NCBI GenBank assembly: GCA_948474755.1
Contig: CAOLHI010000621.1
Span: 248,001-312,000 of the forward strand
From: Ctenosaura bakeri
Taxonomy: Eukaryota > Chordata > Lepidosauria > Squamata > Iguanidae
Direction: 5' to 3'
Length of the DNA stretch: 64,000 nt
Under the pieces are notes generated by a model. It searched no databases. It saw only the letters and a list, made by a program, of their open reading frames with translations, and was not told the origin of the DNA. This document shows positions 1 to 12,200 of the stretch, piece by piece. The position numbers and the translations under genes were made by a program. The stretch's first letter is position 1; each line of letters starts with the position of its first letter.

Positions 1-217
1 AAAACAGTATGAGAACTTTTCAGATATTTTAACTACTTTCTCTTCAGTGGAAAGAGGAAGTGTATGTAAATTGGTTCTCTTCCCTACAATAGTTTGAATA
101 GATGGAAGTCATGTGGAAGTGCCTTTGTGGAAACTTGTGAAGGAATATACATTTTAAGAGGTACATGATTTTTATTAGTTGGTTATTCTTTGTAACACAC
201 ATTTTCCTTTATTCCAG

Positions 218-247
218 ACCAAAGAGAAATATGGAAAAGAATGCAAG
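218..247 (+). CDS. RBM22: RBM22 coding exon (10 codons)
   Basis: A 30-nt exon preceded by a pyrimidine tract and AG, followed by GTATGT. It encodes [10 protein letters not shown], which runs directly into the next exon (ICARPF) in phase 0 on both sides. It is the first coding exon visible; the earlier one or ones are outside the window. Confidence 0.95.
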
Positions 248-3200
248 GTATGTTTGTTGTTTCAAAGAAAGAACTTTAGGGAAGCATAATTCTCAAAGGT
301 GGCAGTAATAATATCTAAAAATATGGGGGGCATATCTCCTGAGAATTAAATATCAGCCTCTAAGGGTAAGCATTGAATCTTCCTCATATAGTTCAGTTCA
401 ATTAGTGACTGGAATATATACATAATGGTGCTGGTAGCTCAACACAGGGGGAAAAAAATTCTCTTGGGCAGTATAAGCAAGAGTGCCTTAAGTTCATTTT
501 GGAAGGTATAGTGTTTGCTTCTTATATTTTATTTTTTAATTTTAATAATGCAGTAAATTACTTAGTGTAGGTTTTACTCATCTCCCAGGTGGAATAAATG
601 TAAAACAATGGATGTGTATTTCAAGAGTATTGAATATGTTGTGACCAATTTCAATCAGAATTTTGTTTTCCATTCTGAATGCCTGCAGTGATGTTAACTG
701 AAAGCAAGGAAGTACTTAATTGTAATTCATGTTTTTTAAAAGTGCTTTTATTAGATTGATACATATTAATGGAATCTTTGTTTCAGATCTGTGCCAGGCC
801 ATTCACAGTATTTCGTTGGTGCCCTGGTGTTCGAATGCGTTTTAAGAAGACAGAAGTGTGTCAAACATGCAGCAAATTAAAGAATGTTTGTCAGACCTGC
901 CTCCTTGACCTGGAATATGGTGTGTAGTTGTAATTCTATTAAAAATGGGAAATTTAAAATTAGCACATGGTTACCCAGCAACAGTATACAAACAGAATGT
1001 ACTTCTGTATATGAGCTGTTCCTATTGCAAATGTGGGCTTGCATCCATTAAGTGCTGGGAGGGAAGAAATCACAGCATGTGATATTGGCTGTGATAGCAT
1101 GGATCTATCCATTTGAGGAAACTGAATTGGATGTTCCATTTCCCAAATAGATAGTCATTGCTGACACTTTGCTTAACAATGGTGGTGGCACAGATAGTAT
1201 AGGCTCAGTTTGCTGCTCTGTAGGTGGGTCTGTAGGTCTATGACTTTAGCCCATGCCCTATGTTCTGGCTGGGATCCAAAGAGCTGTATGTGATGTACTG
1301 TAAACCAGAGGACTTTTTCTTCCTCTGGAGCTAGAAGGAGCTGCAGCCAACAGAGGAATTCTATATATGCATATAACATTCTTGGGATCCTGATACCTGT
1401 ATGCCTTTCCTCTTTCATTTACCATGTGTTATTGTTATGTGCTATCAAGTTGATTTTGACTTATGGAAACCCTGTGAGTGAGAGACTTTCATCACCTCTG
1501 GTTATCCACATCTCTGCTCAGGTTTTGCCATGACTGCTTTGATTGAATCAGGCCACCCATAATGTGGTCTTCCTCTTTTCCTACTGAGCATTTCTAAAAT
1601 AATACATGAAGATGAATGTCTTTTTTAGGGTTTTCTTGATGTGTGGGTACAGAGTGGTGGTGGTGGGGATTACAAGTACTGTCATCCCTCCACATTCACT
1701 AGGGTGGGGCACAGGACTTCCACATAAGTGGAAAAACCGTGAATAACTCTCTTCCCTCCCAAACCATATTTAACACACTAAAAAGTATAATCACCATATT
1801 CAACCCACCATGGATTCCTTTTAGGCATCAGGGTTCCTTCACAAGGCAGAAGTGGGTGGCTGTTGGAGTTTACTGCTACCTCCACTGCTGCCCCACACCA
1901 TTTTTACATTTGATAGATTCACATATAAATATCCATATATACACATTATTTTGACAGCATATAATATAACTAAATCAACTTATATAACATACTCATTATT
2001 CATGTATTATATACTATATGTTGCCATGACTTCCCTGCCTTCCCTAAGAGTTCCATTAATAGCTAATCTTATCTTACATAAGCTCTCTAATTTTTATTTC
2101 TAATCAGATTTCATATGCATTTTATCTAGTCGTGTAAAAAAAATAAAAAAAAATAAAAAATAAACATACAAATAAACATAATTATTGACTTAACATCATC
2201 ATGGTATTTTTTGTTGTATCAATGTAGACCAAACCAATAGACCATACCAGTAACAACCTTGTCTATTTAGCTTGTTAATTCGGGCGTTACACAATAACCT
2301 TTCAATCTCATATATTTTGTTACAGCACTCCAATTTTGTACCACTATTTTTTCCTGCTTTCCCTTTAATCTGGCAGACAAAAAATCCAGTTGTTTATAAT
2401 CTAATAACTTTTGTAGCCATAAATCTACATCTGGAACAGCCGGTAGTTTCCAAAATCGAGCGAACACTATCCTGGCTGCTGTTACCAAAAACAATAAAGT
2501 TCTCTTATTTTTGACTTGAAACTCTTTTCCAAAGATATTCATCATATTCAGTAGAAAAAAGCTGGATCCATTGGGAAATCTATGTTATATATTTCTTTTA
2601 TGGCTCCATATATTTTCATCCAATATTTCTTAGTGCAAGGACAGGACCACCAGAGATGGTAAAAGGAGCCAATAGCTTCTTTACATTTCCAACATTTATT
2701 GTCTCCCGTGTGATATATACAATTTATTTTTTCTGGTGTTAGATAGGTTCTATACATCATTTTCAAGTAATTTTCCTTTATCTCTTGTAGAGTTGTAAAT
2801 TCTGTAGTATTCTTCCAAGATGTTTCCCAGTTTTCTAAGGGGATATTTTTCTGAAAATTTTGGGCCCACTTCACCATCACATCCTTAACCTCTTCGTCTT
2901 CCAGCTTTCTCAAATTTAAATATTTATAAAAAAGAGAGACTTTCCTTTTGCTTTTACGAAAAATTATATTCTCTATTTCATTGTGAGTTTTTTGACAGTT
3001 GAAACCTTCCAGCTTATAATCTATTTTAAATCTTTCCTGTAGTTGCATATACGAAAACCAATTTAATACAATTTCTTCCTCTCTCAATTCTTCCCGCGTC
3101 TTCAATCTAATCTTTCTTTCGCTCTCTATTAACAATAAGTCTTTATATTTAAGCCATTCTCCTTTTGGCATTTCCGCCCATTGGCTAAAGAAAGCCTCTT

Positions 3201-6200
3201 GTGGTGATACCCATAAAGGAATTTTTGAATATAAATCTTTTTTGATCATTTTCCAAATTCTAATTAACGCTTGTCTTATAAAATGATTTTTGAAATCACT
3301 ATCAATTTTGTCTTTGTTATACCAGAGGTAAGCGTGAAATCCAAAGCGCATATTGGCACCCTCTAGTGTTAGAAGTCTAATGTTTTTTAAAAAGATCCAA
3401 TCTTGGAGCCATTCTAAGGCATTTGCATAATAATATAGTTTCAGATCTGGTAATCCATGTCCACCTTTGTCGGGTCTTTCTGAAAGAAGTTTCCATCTTA
3501 TTTTGGGTTTTCTACCTGCCCATATGTACTTTGAAATTTCTTTATTCCAAGTCTTGAAAACTTTATCATTTGACATGATCTGTAAATTTTGAAAAAGAAA
3601 GTTAAGTTTAGGTAAGATGTTCATTTTAATAGTTGCGATTCTGCCTAGTAAGGATAATTTTAATTTAGTCCATTTCTTTAGATCCAGTATAATTTCTTTC
3701 CAGACTTTATTATAGTTGTTTTCAAACAAATCTTTATTTCTTTCCGTAATCCATATACCTAAATATTTAACCTTTTTTTGTATGGTACATCCAGTCAATT
3801 TCGTCAACTTGTCTTTTTCTTGGTTCGGAACGTTCTTCGTCATAAGATAAGATTTGTTTCTGTTTATTTTTAGACCCGTTGCCTCTCCAAAATTTTGTAT
3901 GCTTTTCATAAGTTCTTCAATTCCTGTAGAGGGATCGTCAAGAAGAAAAACTAAGTCATCCGCAAATGCCCGCAGTTTATACTCTTGTCCTTTTACCCGA
4001 ATTCCTCTTATGTTGGGATTTTCTCTTATTGCTATATTCAACGTCTCCAATATGGCAATAAAGAGTAGAGGAGATATTGGGCATCCTTGTCTAGTTCCTT
4101 TTTTTATTTGAATGTCTTCTGTTAATTCCTCATTTACTATTATACTGGCAGTTTGTTCTTTATAGATTGCCTGTATCCATGAAATAAAGGTATCTCCACA
4201 GTTCATTTTCTTCAAAGTAGAGATCAGAAAAGGCCACCGAATTTTATCAAAGGCTTTTTCAGCATCTAAGAAAAGGATGGCCAATTTTCTGTCATTTCTT
4301 TTTTCGTAATATTCTATGGCATTTAGTAAAATCCTAATATTTGCTCTAATGTATCGATTAGGTAAGAAGCCGTTTTGATCAGAATGAATTATCTCATTTA
4401 ATATCTTTTTAAACCTTGTCGCAAGTATCATTGTGAAAATCTTATAATCGGTATTGAGCAAGGATATCGGTCGATAATTTTCTGGCAGTGTGGGATCTTT
4501 ACCTTCTTTAGGAATCAGCACAATGTTCGCTTTCTTCCACGTATCCGGAATGCCCTTTTCTTTGATCTCATTAAATACTTTCATCAATGTAGGAATAATT
4601 TCATCTTCAAAACTTTTATAAAACTGTGCCGTATATCCATCCGGGCCCGGTGCCTTTGCGGTTTTTAAGTTAGAAATAGCCTCTTTAACTTCAGAGATTG
4701 TAATGTCACGATTCAAAAAGATTCTGTGTTCTTCTGTCATCTTTAAAGTCGGATGTCGCTCTAAATACAATTTCGCTTTCTGAAGCTCCACATCCTGTGT
4801 TTTGTCTCTATCATACAGATGGGCAAAATACTTCTGAAATATCAGTTTAATTTCTTTAGATTCAGTTATTTCTTTCTGGTCCTTATGGATCTTAAGGATT
4901 CTTCTTTTTTGTCTCTCATTCCGTAGTTTGTAAGCTAGCCATTTTCCCGCTTTATTGGCCTTTTCTATTTGGTTCAATCGACAGTATCTCATTTTCTTCT
5001 CCATCTCTGCTAGATTTTGTGAAGCAATTCGATCCTGTAGGACTTTAATCTCAAGTTTTAATTTTTGATTGGTGGTATTCTTTCTATATTCATTTTCTTT
5101 CTGTTTTAGCTCATCTAACGCATTCAATAGTTGTTGGTTTTGAACTTTCTTTTTGTACGTCCCCATACTAATTAGATGTCCTCTAACCACAGTTTTCATA
5201 GTATCCCATATCGTTTTCATGGGCATATCTTCTGTATTATTCTCTTCAAAAAAAAGTCGTAGAATCTCTTTGATTTTGTTGACTAGTTCATCATCTCTAA
5301 GCAAGTTCTCATTAAGTTTCCAATTGTATTGTTTTTGTTGATATGTTCTCAAGTAAAGGAGAATAGGATTATGATCGGAGGTTATTTTTGGTAGTATTTC
5401 CATTTTAGTTATATTTTTATGTAAAATTCTAGAAATTAAAAAATAGTCTATCCTTGAAAAAGATTTATATTTATCTGAGAAAAAAGTAAAACCCTTCTCA
5501 GATCCATGTTTAAACGTCCAAATATCTATTAAGTTATGATCTTCCATTATTTGAAAAAAGTTTTGAGGAAGTTTTCCATGGTTCTTCTTCTTCTGATTGC
5601 TCATACTAGATCTATCCTGAGTTGGAGTTAGGACTCCATTTAGATCTCCTAGAAGTATTATATTCTCCTGTGACTTTTGATTTACATATTTAGTTATCTG
5701 TTTATTCACTTTAGCATAAAACTTTGCCTTATTTTCGATTGGTGCGTATATTGCTACCAGCAAAGTGACAAATTCCTGCGCCCTCAATTCCAACATCAGA
5801 TAGTGGCCTTCCGGATCTGAATATATTTCATCAACCACATATTTTTTCTTTACGTATACCACCACGCCTCTTTTTTTTTCATATAAGCAGCCGCATAGCA
5901 TTGGCCCAACTTAGGATTCCGAAGAAATCTGAGATCTTTTTGTGCTATACGTATTTCCTGCAAAGAGATGATATCATAGTCCATTTTTTCAAGATAATGG
6001 AAGACATTTCTCCTTTTATATTGAGAGTTAAGGCCTTTAATGTTCCAAGAAAGAATTTTTAGATCTTTAGGTGCCATACTTGTCTAAGAAATTTCCATCA
6101 ACTATATATCCTCCGTATATTCAATTTCACTTTCAACTTGAAGTTCTCCTTCTTCTTCTCTTTCTTGTTCTTCCTCGACGTCAACATCATTTCCCTCTAT

Positions 6201-9200
6201 TGACTCCTCTTCACCTGTCGTGAACTTACCACCTGTAGCTCCCATTTCTTCTTGTTCCGATCTTTCATACAACCTTTTAGGGTGTCTTTGTTTGGTCGAA
6301 GTGTCGAATTCTTTCTTTAATTTACCAAAAATTTCTTTAGCCTTTTCAACACTATTGATCCTATACTTCTTTTGATTATGGATAAAAAAGACGCCTTCAG
6401 TTCTGTTCCAGGTATAGTTTATATTTTGCTTGATCAAAAATTGAGTCAGGAATTTATATTCCTGTCTTTTTCTAAGTATCTGTGATGGAATATCTTTATA
6501 TATATTCAGTTCCTGTGAATCAATACATAATCTTTGTTGATAGTTTTTTTGTAGGATGATCTCTCTGGTTCTGAGATTTGAGAAAACAATTACAACGTCT
6601 CTAGGTTGATTTCTCTCCCGGGCAAGGCGTGAGTTTAGTCGAAATATCTTTTCTATAGAAGCATGAAGTCTTTCTTCAGGTAGATGTATATAGTCCATTA
6701 GTGCTTGTATAATTCTGTCATAAATGGATTCCTGTTCCTGTTCTCTAAGCCCTCTAATTTTTAAACATCTTTCTCGATATCTCATCTCTATCCTATTTAT
6801 CGTTGTTTCATCTTGGATTTGTTTTTCCGACATTCTTTGTGCTCTTTCCTCAATCTGTCTTGTTCTATCCTGGACTACTTCCATTTCGACTTTTATATTT
6901 GCAACTTCCTTGGATATAACGTCCATTTTTTTGCTCAGTCCTTCTATTTCTTTCTTTATTTCAGCCTTTATTTCATTTCTAGAATCTTTAATATCCTGTT
7001 TGATTTCTTGACGCAGCTCCTGTCTAGAGTTCTTTAGAGCTTCTAAAATGACTCCTGTATCTGCAGACATTGTTGTTGAGTCTGTTGAGGCTCTCCTGGG
7101 TAGCTGAGCAGAAGTTTTGCTTTGAGCCTGCGCTCTTCTGGTAGCAGTAGCCATGAGGATATTTTGGTTACACAGATGCAATAATATAATAATAATAGTA
7201 ATACAGTAATAATATAGTACAATAATTCCCAATTCTTCTGTAAATTCTATATTCTTGTATATCTTATAATTTTTTCCTCAAAGCAAAAAACAGATAAGAG
7301 AGTAAATAACTTATATATACAATTACTTTCTTATACTCCTTCTATTATCTTTTATAAATCAGACTCAAACTCAGAATTGAGTAATATGCAAATCTAGTAC
7401 TGTATAAAGTATAATTTGTATTATATTCAACTTCTTTATCTATTCTTGTTCTCAATGGTTTACTTATTCTTATTCTCAATAGTTTACTTTTACTATCAGC
7501 CTAATAACTTTGTTTCAGAGTATAACGTAGATATCTAAATGTCAGTAAATACCAGTGAATTATAATTAGAAAAATAATACTAATAATAATAATTATAATT
7601 TGGAAAGAGCAAAAAAAAAAAAAAAACAAAGCAAAAGAACAACAGCAAAAAGGAAGTAACTTCTCTGTCAGCCTCTGTCTTCCAGCACTTCGGACAAAGT
7701 TAGGGGGAAAAACCTCCCCCCAAAAAAAACAAAAAGAAAAAAAAAGGGCTTAATCATTCGCAGTTAACTGTCTCTGTTCATCCGCCTGCTGGTTAATGAC
7801 GCGATCAGAAAAAGGGGATAAAGACGAAGAAAGAAAAACACAAGATCCCTCTTACTCCATTTTCCCCGCAAATCCAAGGAGAAACGTTCGACAAGTCTCC
7901 CAAGAAACCAGAAACCAAAAGTCTCCCCAAGAAGCCAGACGTTCCCTCTTCAACAGTGGCCGAGATTAAAAAGTCTCTCTTTTTTTTTGTTTTTTTTCCT
8001 TCTTCCTTTATTCCAACGACAAAATTCACAAGAAAAATTAGTACACCTTCTTGAAGTTTCAAGCCAGCTCCCAATGTACGGTCGCCATTTTCTCACCGGC
8101 AAACCCCGTCTCTCGTTTCCAAAAGAAAAAAAAAACTTGTATTATTTCTAACAATGTCTCTGCACCCAAAAAATAAGAGAAATCGCTTTTCTGTTTAGCT
8201 GTTTTTCACAGTTTATAATCTGTCCAATTTAATGCCCAAAAAATAATAATAAAAAAAAAATATAAAAGCTTCACTCACTGGTATGCGCTCGATTTCGCGA
8301 TCGTCCTGGAAAAAAAAAAACATCAGAACTATCGCCCTATTTCAGTCATTGTTAAGTCAGCTTAAATAGTTAGAGCTACCTCTGAACTCCACCGGGAGGC
8401 AAGATGAAATTATAAATCGTCCGCTTATAAATCAAAATTTAAAAAGGTCTGGGCGTTGCTTAGGGGGAATTAAATCCCCGGCAAAAACAACGAGCGGCTA
8501 TGGCGGCCCTTCGATCCTCTGCTGTCCGCCTGTCTTCACTCACCACCGACACGCGGCTGCAGTCACGGATCCCCTCCGGGCCCCCTTTGGACTCTTCCTC
8601 CCCGAAGAGAAACTCGCCCAGGGTTTTCGGGTGAAAAGCTGGCGTCACAAACTGTCCGTCAGTCTTTTCCCCAGCTGTAACCTCCTGGGTAAACCGTTCG
8701 CGGCGACCTCTTAGAGACAGCTATCTCTCTAAGATGTCAGTCGCTCCGCCATCAGACCGGAAGTCCAGCCCCACACCGTTTTTAAGAGGGACTTACAAGC
8801 TTTGTTTGCAGTTTCTCAGTCTCAGGAGGATTGCAGTCCCCATAAAAAATGGCATAGAGCGGCAGCAGAGGCAGCAGCAAATAATCCGTCAGTAATCAAA
8901 TCCACAAAAGCGAAACCTGCAAATGTGGAGGGCTGACTGTATGTGCAGATCAGTTCTGTTCCCAGAGTCTGCACAAAGTTATATTCATACAATATCATAC
9001 TGATAACAACAAAGTTCCTTTTATAGTGGATGTTATAGTGTGCCTTTCGTCGTTATAAGTATTTATGTGTAGGGATGTATTATTACAAACTCACTACCGT
9101 GTAAGGACAAAAGATTAGAATTTTGTTACATAGAATACAACTGCAATAACATATCAGAAAGGTAAAATAATTACCTTTCTGGCATGAAGAATAACTCATA

Positions 9201-12200
9201 GCTGAATAATACACATTTTTCTATGGAACAGTTTTTCCCAGTTTGTTGCTATTGTCATATGTTGGACTAGAGCACCTATTATAACTAAAAATTGGCCATG
9301 CCGTTTGGAGCCAATGAGAATTATAATCCAAACTTTCTGAAGAGTGCTGGGGACTATAATTATAGCAGCTATACAGAAGACCACTGTTAAACTGCAAAAT
9401 TTTGGGGCATGGTTTTTGCATGTAATTCTGTATTTTCCTGTAATGTACTCGGTATCTGGGGACCTTAACTTTTATATAGTTGATAATTAGGCTCGGTAGT
9501 GTTGTGTTCTATTGCACAAGTATGGTTAGCCATATTTATGATAATAGCTGCTGCATTGTTTTACCTTTATATTAATGTACACATTAATATTTTGTTTTCT
9601 TGTTGTTTTTCCATTAAATGTTAGGTTTACCTATTCAGGTTCGCGATGCTGGACTCTCACTTAAAGATGATATGCCCAAATCAGATGTTAATAAGGAATA
9701 TTACACCCAGAATATGGAAAGAGAGGTGAAGATATGTCACTTGTTTAACTTGTGATATTAACTAGATAATTAAGATACAAGTCTCCTGCTTGATCTTCTT
9801 ATGCATGTCTGCTTCTCTGGTTTGCTAGATCATGAACTCTGATGGCACCCGGCCTGTCGGCGCCCTGGGAAAGGCAACATCTACCAGTGATATGTTGCTC
9901 AAACTAGCTCGGACCACCCCTTACTACAAACGCAACCGCCCACATATCTGTTCATTCTGGGTGAAAGGAGAATGCAAAAGAGGAGAGGAGTGCCCCTACA
10001 GGTACAACTGTACTGAGAAAGTTAATCTTATGACTCTTTTGAAGTATATTGTCCAAGGCAGGTAGTATTCACATAACTAGGGAGTAAAAGGAAATAATGC
10101 ATTAAAAGATGCTGAAAATACCAATGATGGTGTAACAGTATAATTACTGAACACATATTTATGAATTATGTAGAAGGGGAAATGCTGGCAAAGTAGCATC
10201 AGTGCTACATTTTTATTCCAAAAATGTGCAAAAATCACAAAAGTTGATAACCAAGATACCACGTAATTGCTTGCGACTGCATGTTATAGGTGAGAATTAT
10301 TACTACTTATCCTTAAATTAAAATGTTATATCAGGTGGATGAAATGTGCATTAATAACATGTCATAAAATACTGTTTTTAAATCCTTAGGCATGAAAAAC
10401 CAACAGATCCTGATGATCCTCTTGCTGATCAGAACATTAAAGATCGTTACTATGGTATTAATGATCCTGTGGCTGACAAGCTTCTCAAACGAGCTTCCAC
10501 AATGCCACGTCTGGACCCACCTGATGACAAGACAATTACCACATTATATGTAGGCGGCCTAGGTGACACAATCACTGAGACAGACCTTAGGTATGTCAGT
10601 AGTTCTAGTTCTGCTTCAAACCTTCCTTGGTAATGTTGAATGTGTTTCTTTGAGTATGTCTGAATTAAGGTATTATTTTGGAATGCCTACTAGGACATAC
10701 CAAGAAGACCAGTGTACACAAACTGATTCCTGTGTAGGGGTTTTCATTAAGGTCTTCCTTTCTTAAAGTTTGAAAAGGCAAAGTCAGTACCTTTTAATTG
10801 TTCTTTCATTGTCTTCTTCTGTATGTATGGACAGACATAAGAAATACTTTGTCCCTGAGCTGTTTGCGCAGCAGGAAATTTCCCATCTCTTATCAGTAAG
10901 TTGCTTTACTCAAGGAGTAAGCTTGTTGTCTGCTACTCCAGAAACTAGATCATGAGTTAATAGACTCTCTTTTCTTGTAATTTGACTATCTAAACATTGG
11001 GAAGAATTTCCTCATAGTAGGAATTATTTGACAGTGGAATAGGTTGTTTCAGAGGGTTGTGGGCTCTCCTTTAGGGATCTTTAAACAGAGGTTAGGTGGG
11101 CTTGTCTCAGAAGTGCTCCAATGACATTGGGTTGGACTAGACCCTTGCGGTCCCTTCCACATGGGTGATTCTTTGAACTCAAGAGATATGCTAGAATACT
11201 TCTACTGTAGTCCCTTGTGCCTGTCTTGTCTTTCTTCTCTTGCATACTATACATTGTGCAAAACAGGTGCCACTGTCTCACAATATGTTTGCTCCTTAGG
11301 AATCACTTCTATCAGTTTGGTGAGATTCGGACGATAACTGTAGTACAGAGGCAGCAGTGTGCATTCATCCAGTTTGCCACCCGGCAAGCTGCAGAAGTTG
11401 CAGCAGAGAAGTCCTTCAACAAGCTCATTGTCAATGGACGCAGACTGAATGTGAAATGGGGCAGGTGAGTGATCAGGACAAGAACTAAAGGCAAACTCAC
11501 ATTTTCCTGCCAGAGAATCTTCTTCGCTGTTGTCTTCCTGGTGTTCTTCACTTAGCTGTGAGTTCTAGGTAGGTCCCATGTCATAGGCCTCTAAATATAC
11601 TAAGAGGCCTACTGTTTGTTTGTTTGTTTTTTCTGGATGATATAAGGACCTGTTGGTCTGGTATCAAGTGTTTCTAGAAAAATTGTTTATATAAATTGTC
11701 AGTTCTCTCTCTGTAAGGGTGTTTTTGTCGGTCCTTGGGTACACTAAATTTTCAACCTTGAGGTCAAGTGTTTGTGTAATTTACTACCTGACCATAATTC
11801 CAGTGCTTTTTGTTGGGATTTTTTAGGTCTCAAGCAGCCAGGGGGAAAGAGAAAGAAAGAGACGGGACTACGGAATCTGGTATTAAACTGGAACCAGTCC
11901 CTGGGCTACCTGGAGGTAAGAAAGATGCTGCAGTGGACTTGGATTTTTCTTGTCTCTGTCTTAATTGGTGAAAAAATGTTTATGTTGTGACTTTTGCCTC
12001 CTGCAGCTCTTCCTCCTCCCCCTGCAGCAGAAGAGGAAGCAGCTTCTGCAAACTACTTCAACCTACCTCCCAGTGGCCCTCCAGCTGTGGTAAACATTGC
12101 TTTGCCGCCACCACCGGGCATTGCTCCGCCACCACCTCCAGGTAACTGGTTTTTTCATTCTAGAGAAACAGACATCGGGTTGCTTTGTCATTTTACCTAC

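Larger units (their letters stand above)
1906..8767 (-). mobile_element. Near full-length L1 LINE, antisense in RBM22 intron
   Basis: A 6.86-kb element on the minus strand: 5' UTR (8767-7155), ORF1 (7154-6102), ORF2 (6077-2267, two frameshifts) and 3' UTR (2266-1906). It is bounded by a 16-bp target-site duplication (AAAAAYGGTGTGGGGC on the minus strand, 8783-8768 and 1905-1890, one mismatch). The 5' flank reads TCTTAAAAAC, fitting the L1 endonuclease TT/AAAA cut. The element body starts TGGACTTCCGGTCTGATGGC. It sits within a Tigger element, so it is younger than that element. A-rich tail bases merge with the duplication, so the 3' end is fixed only to a few bases. Confidence 0.92.
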
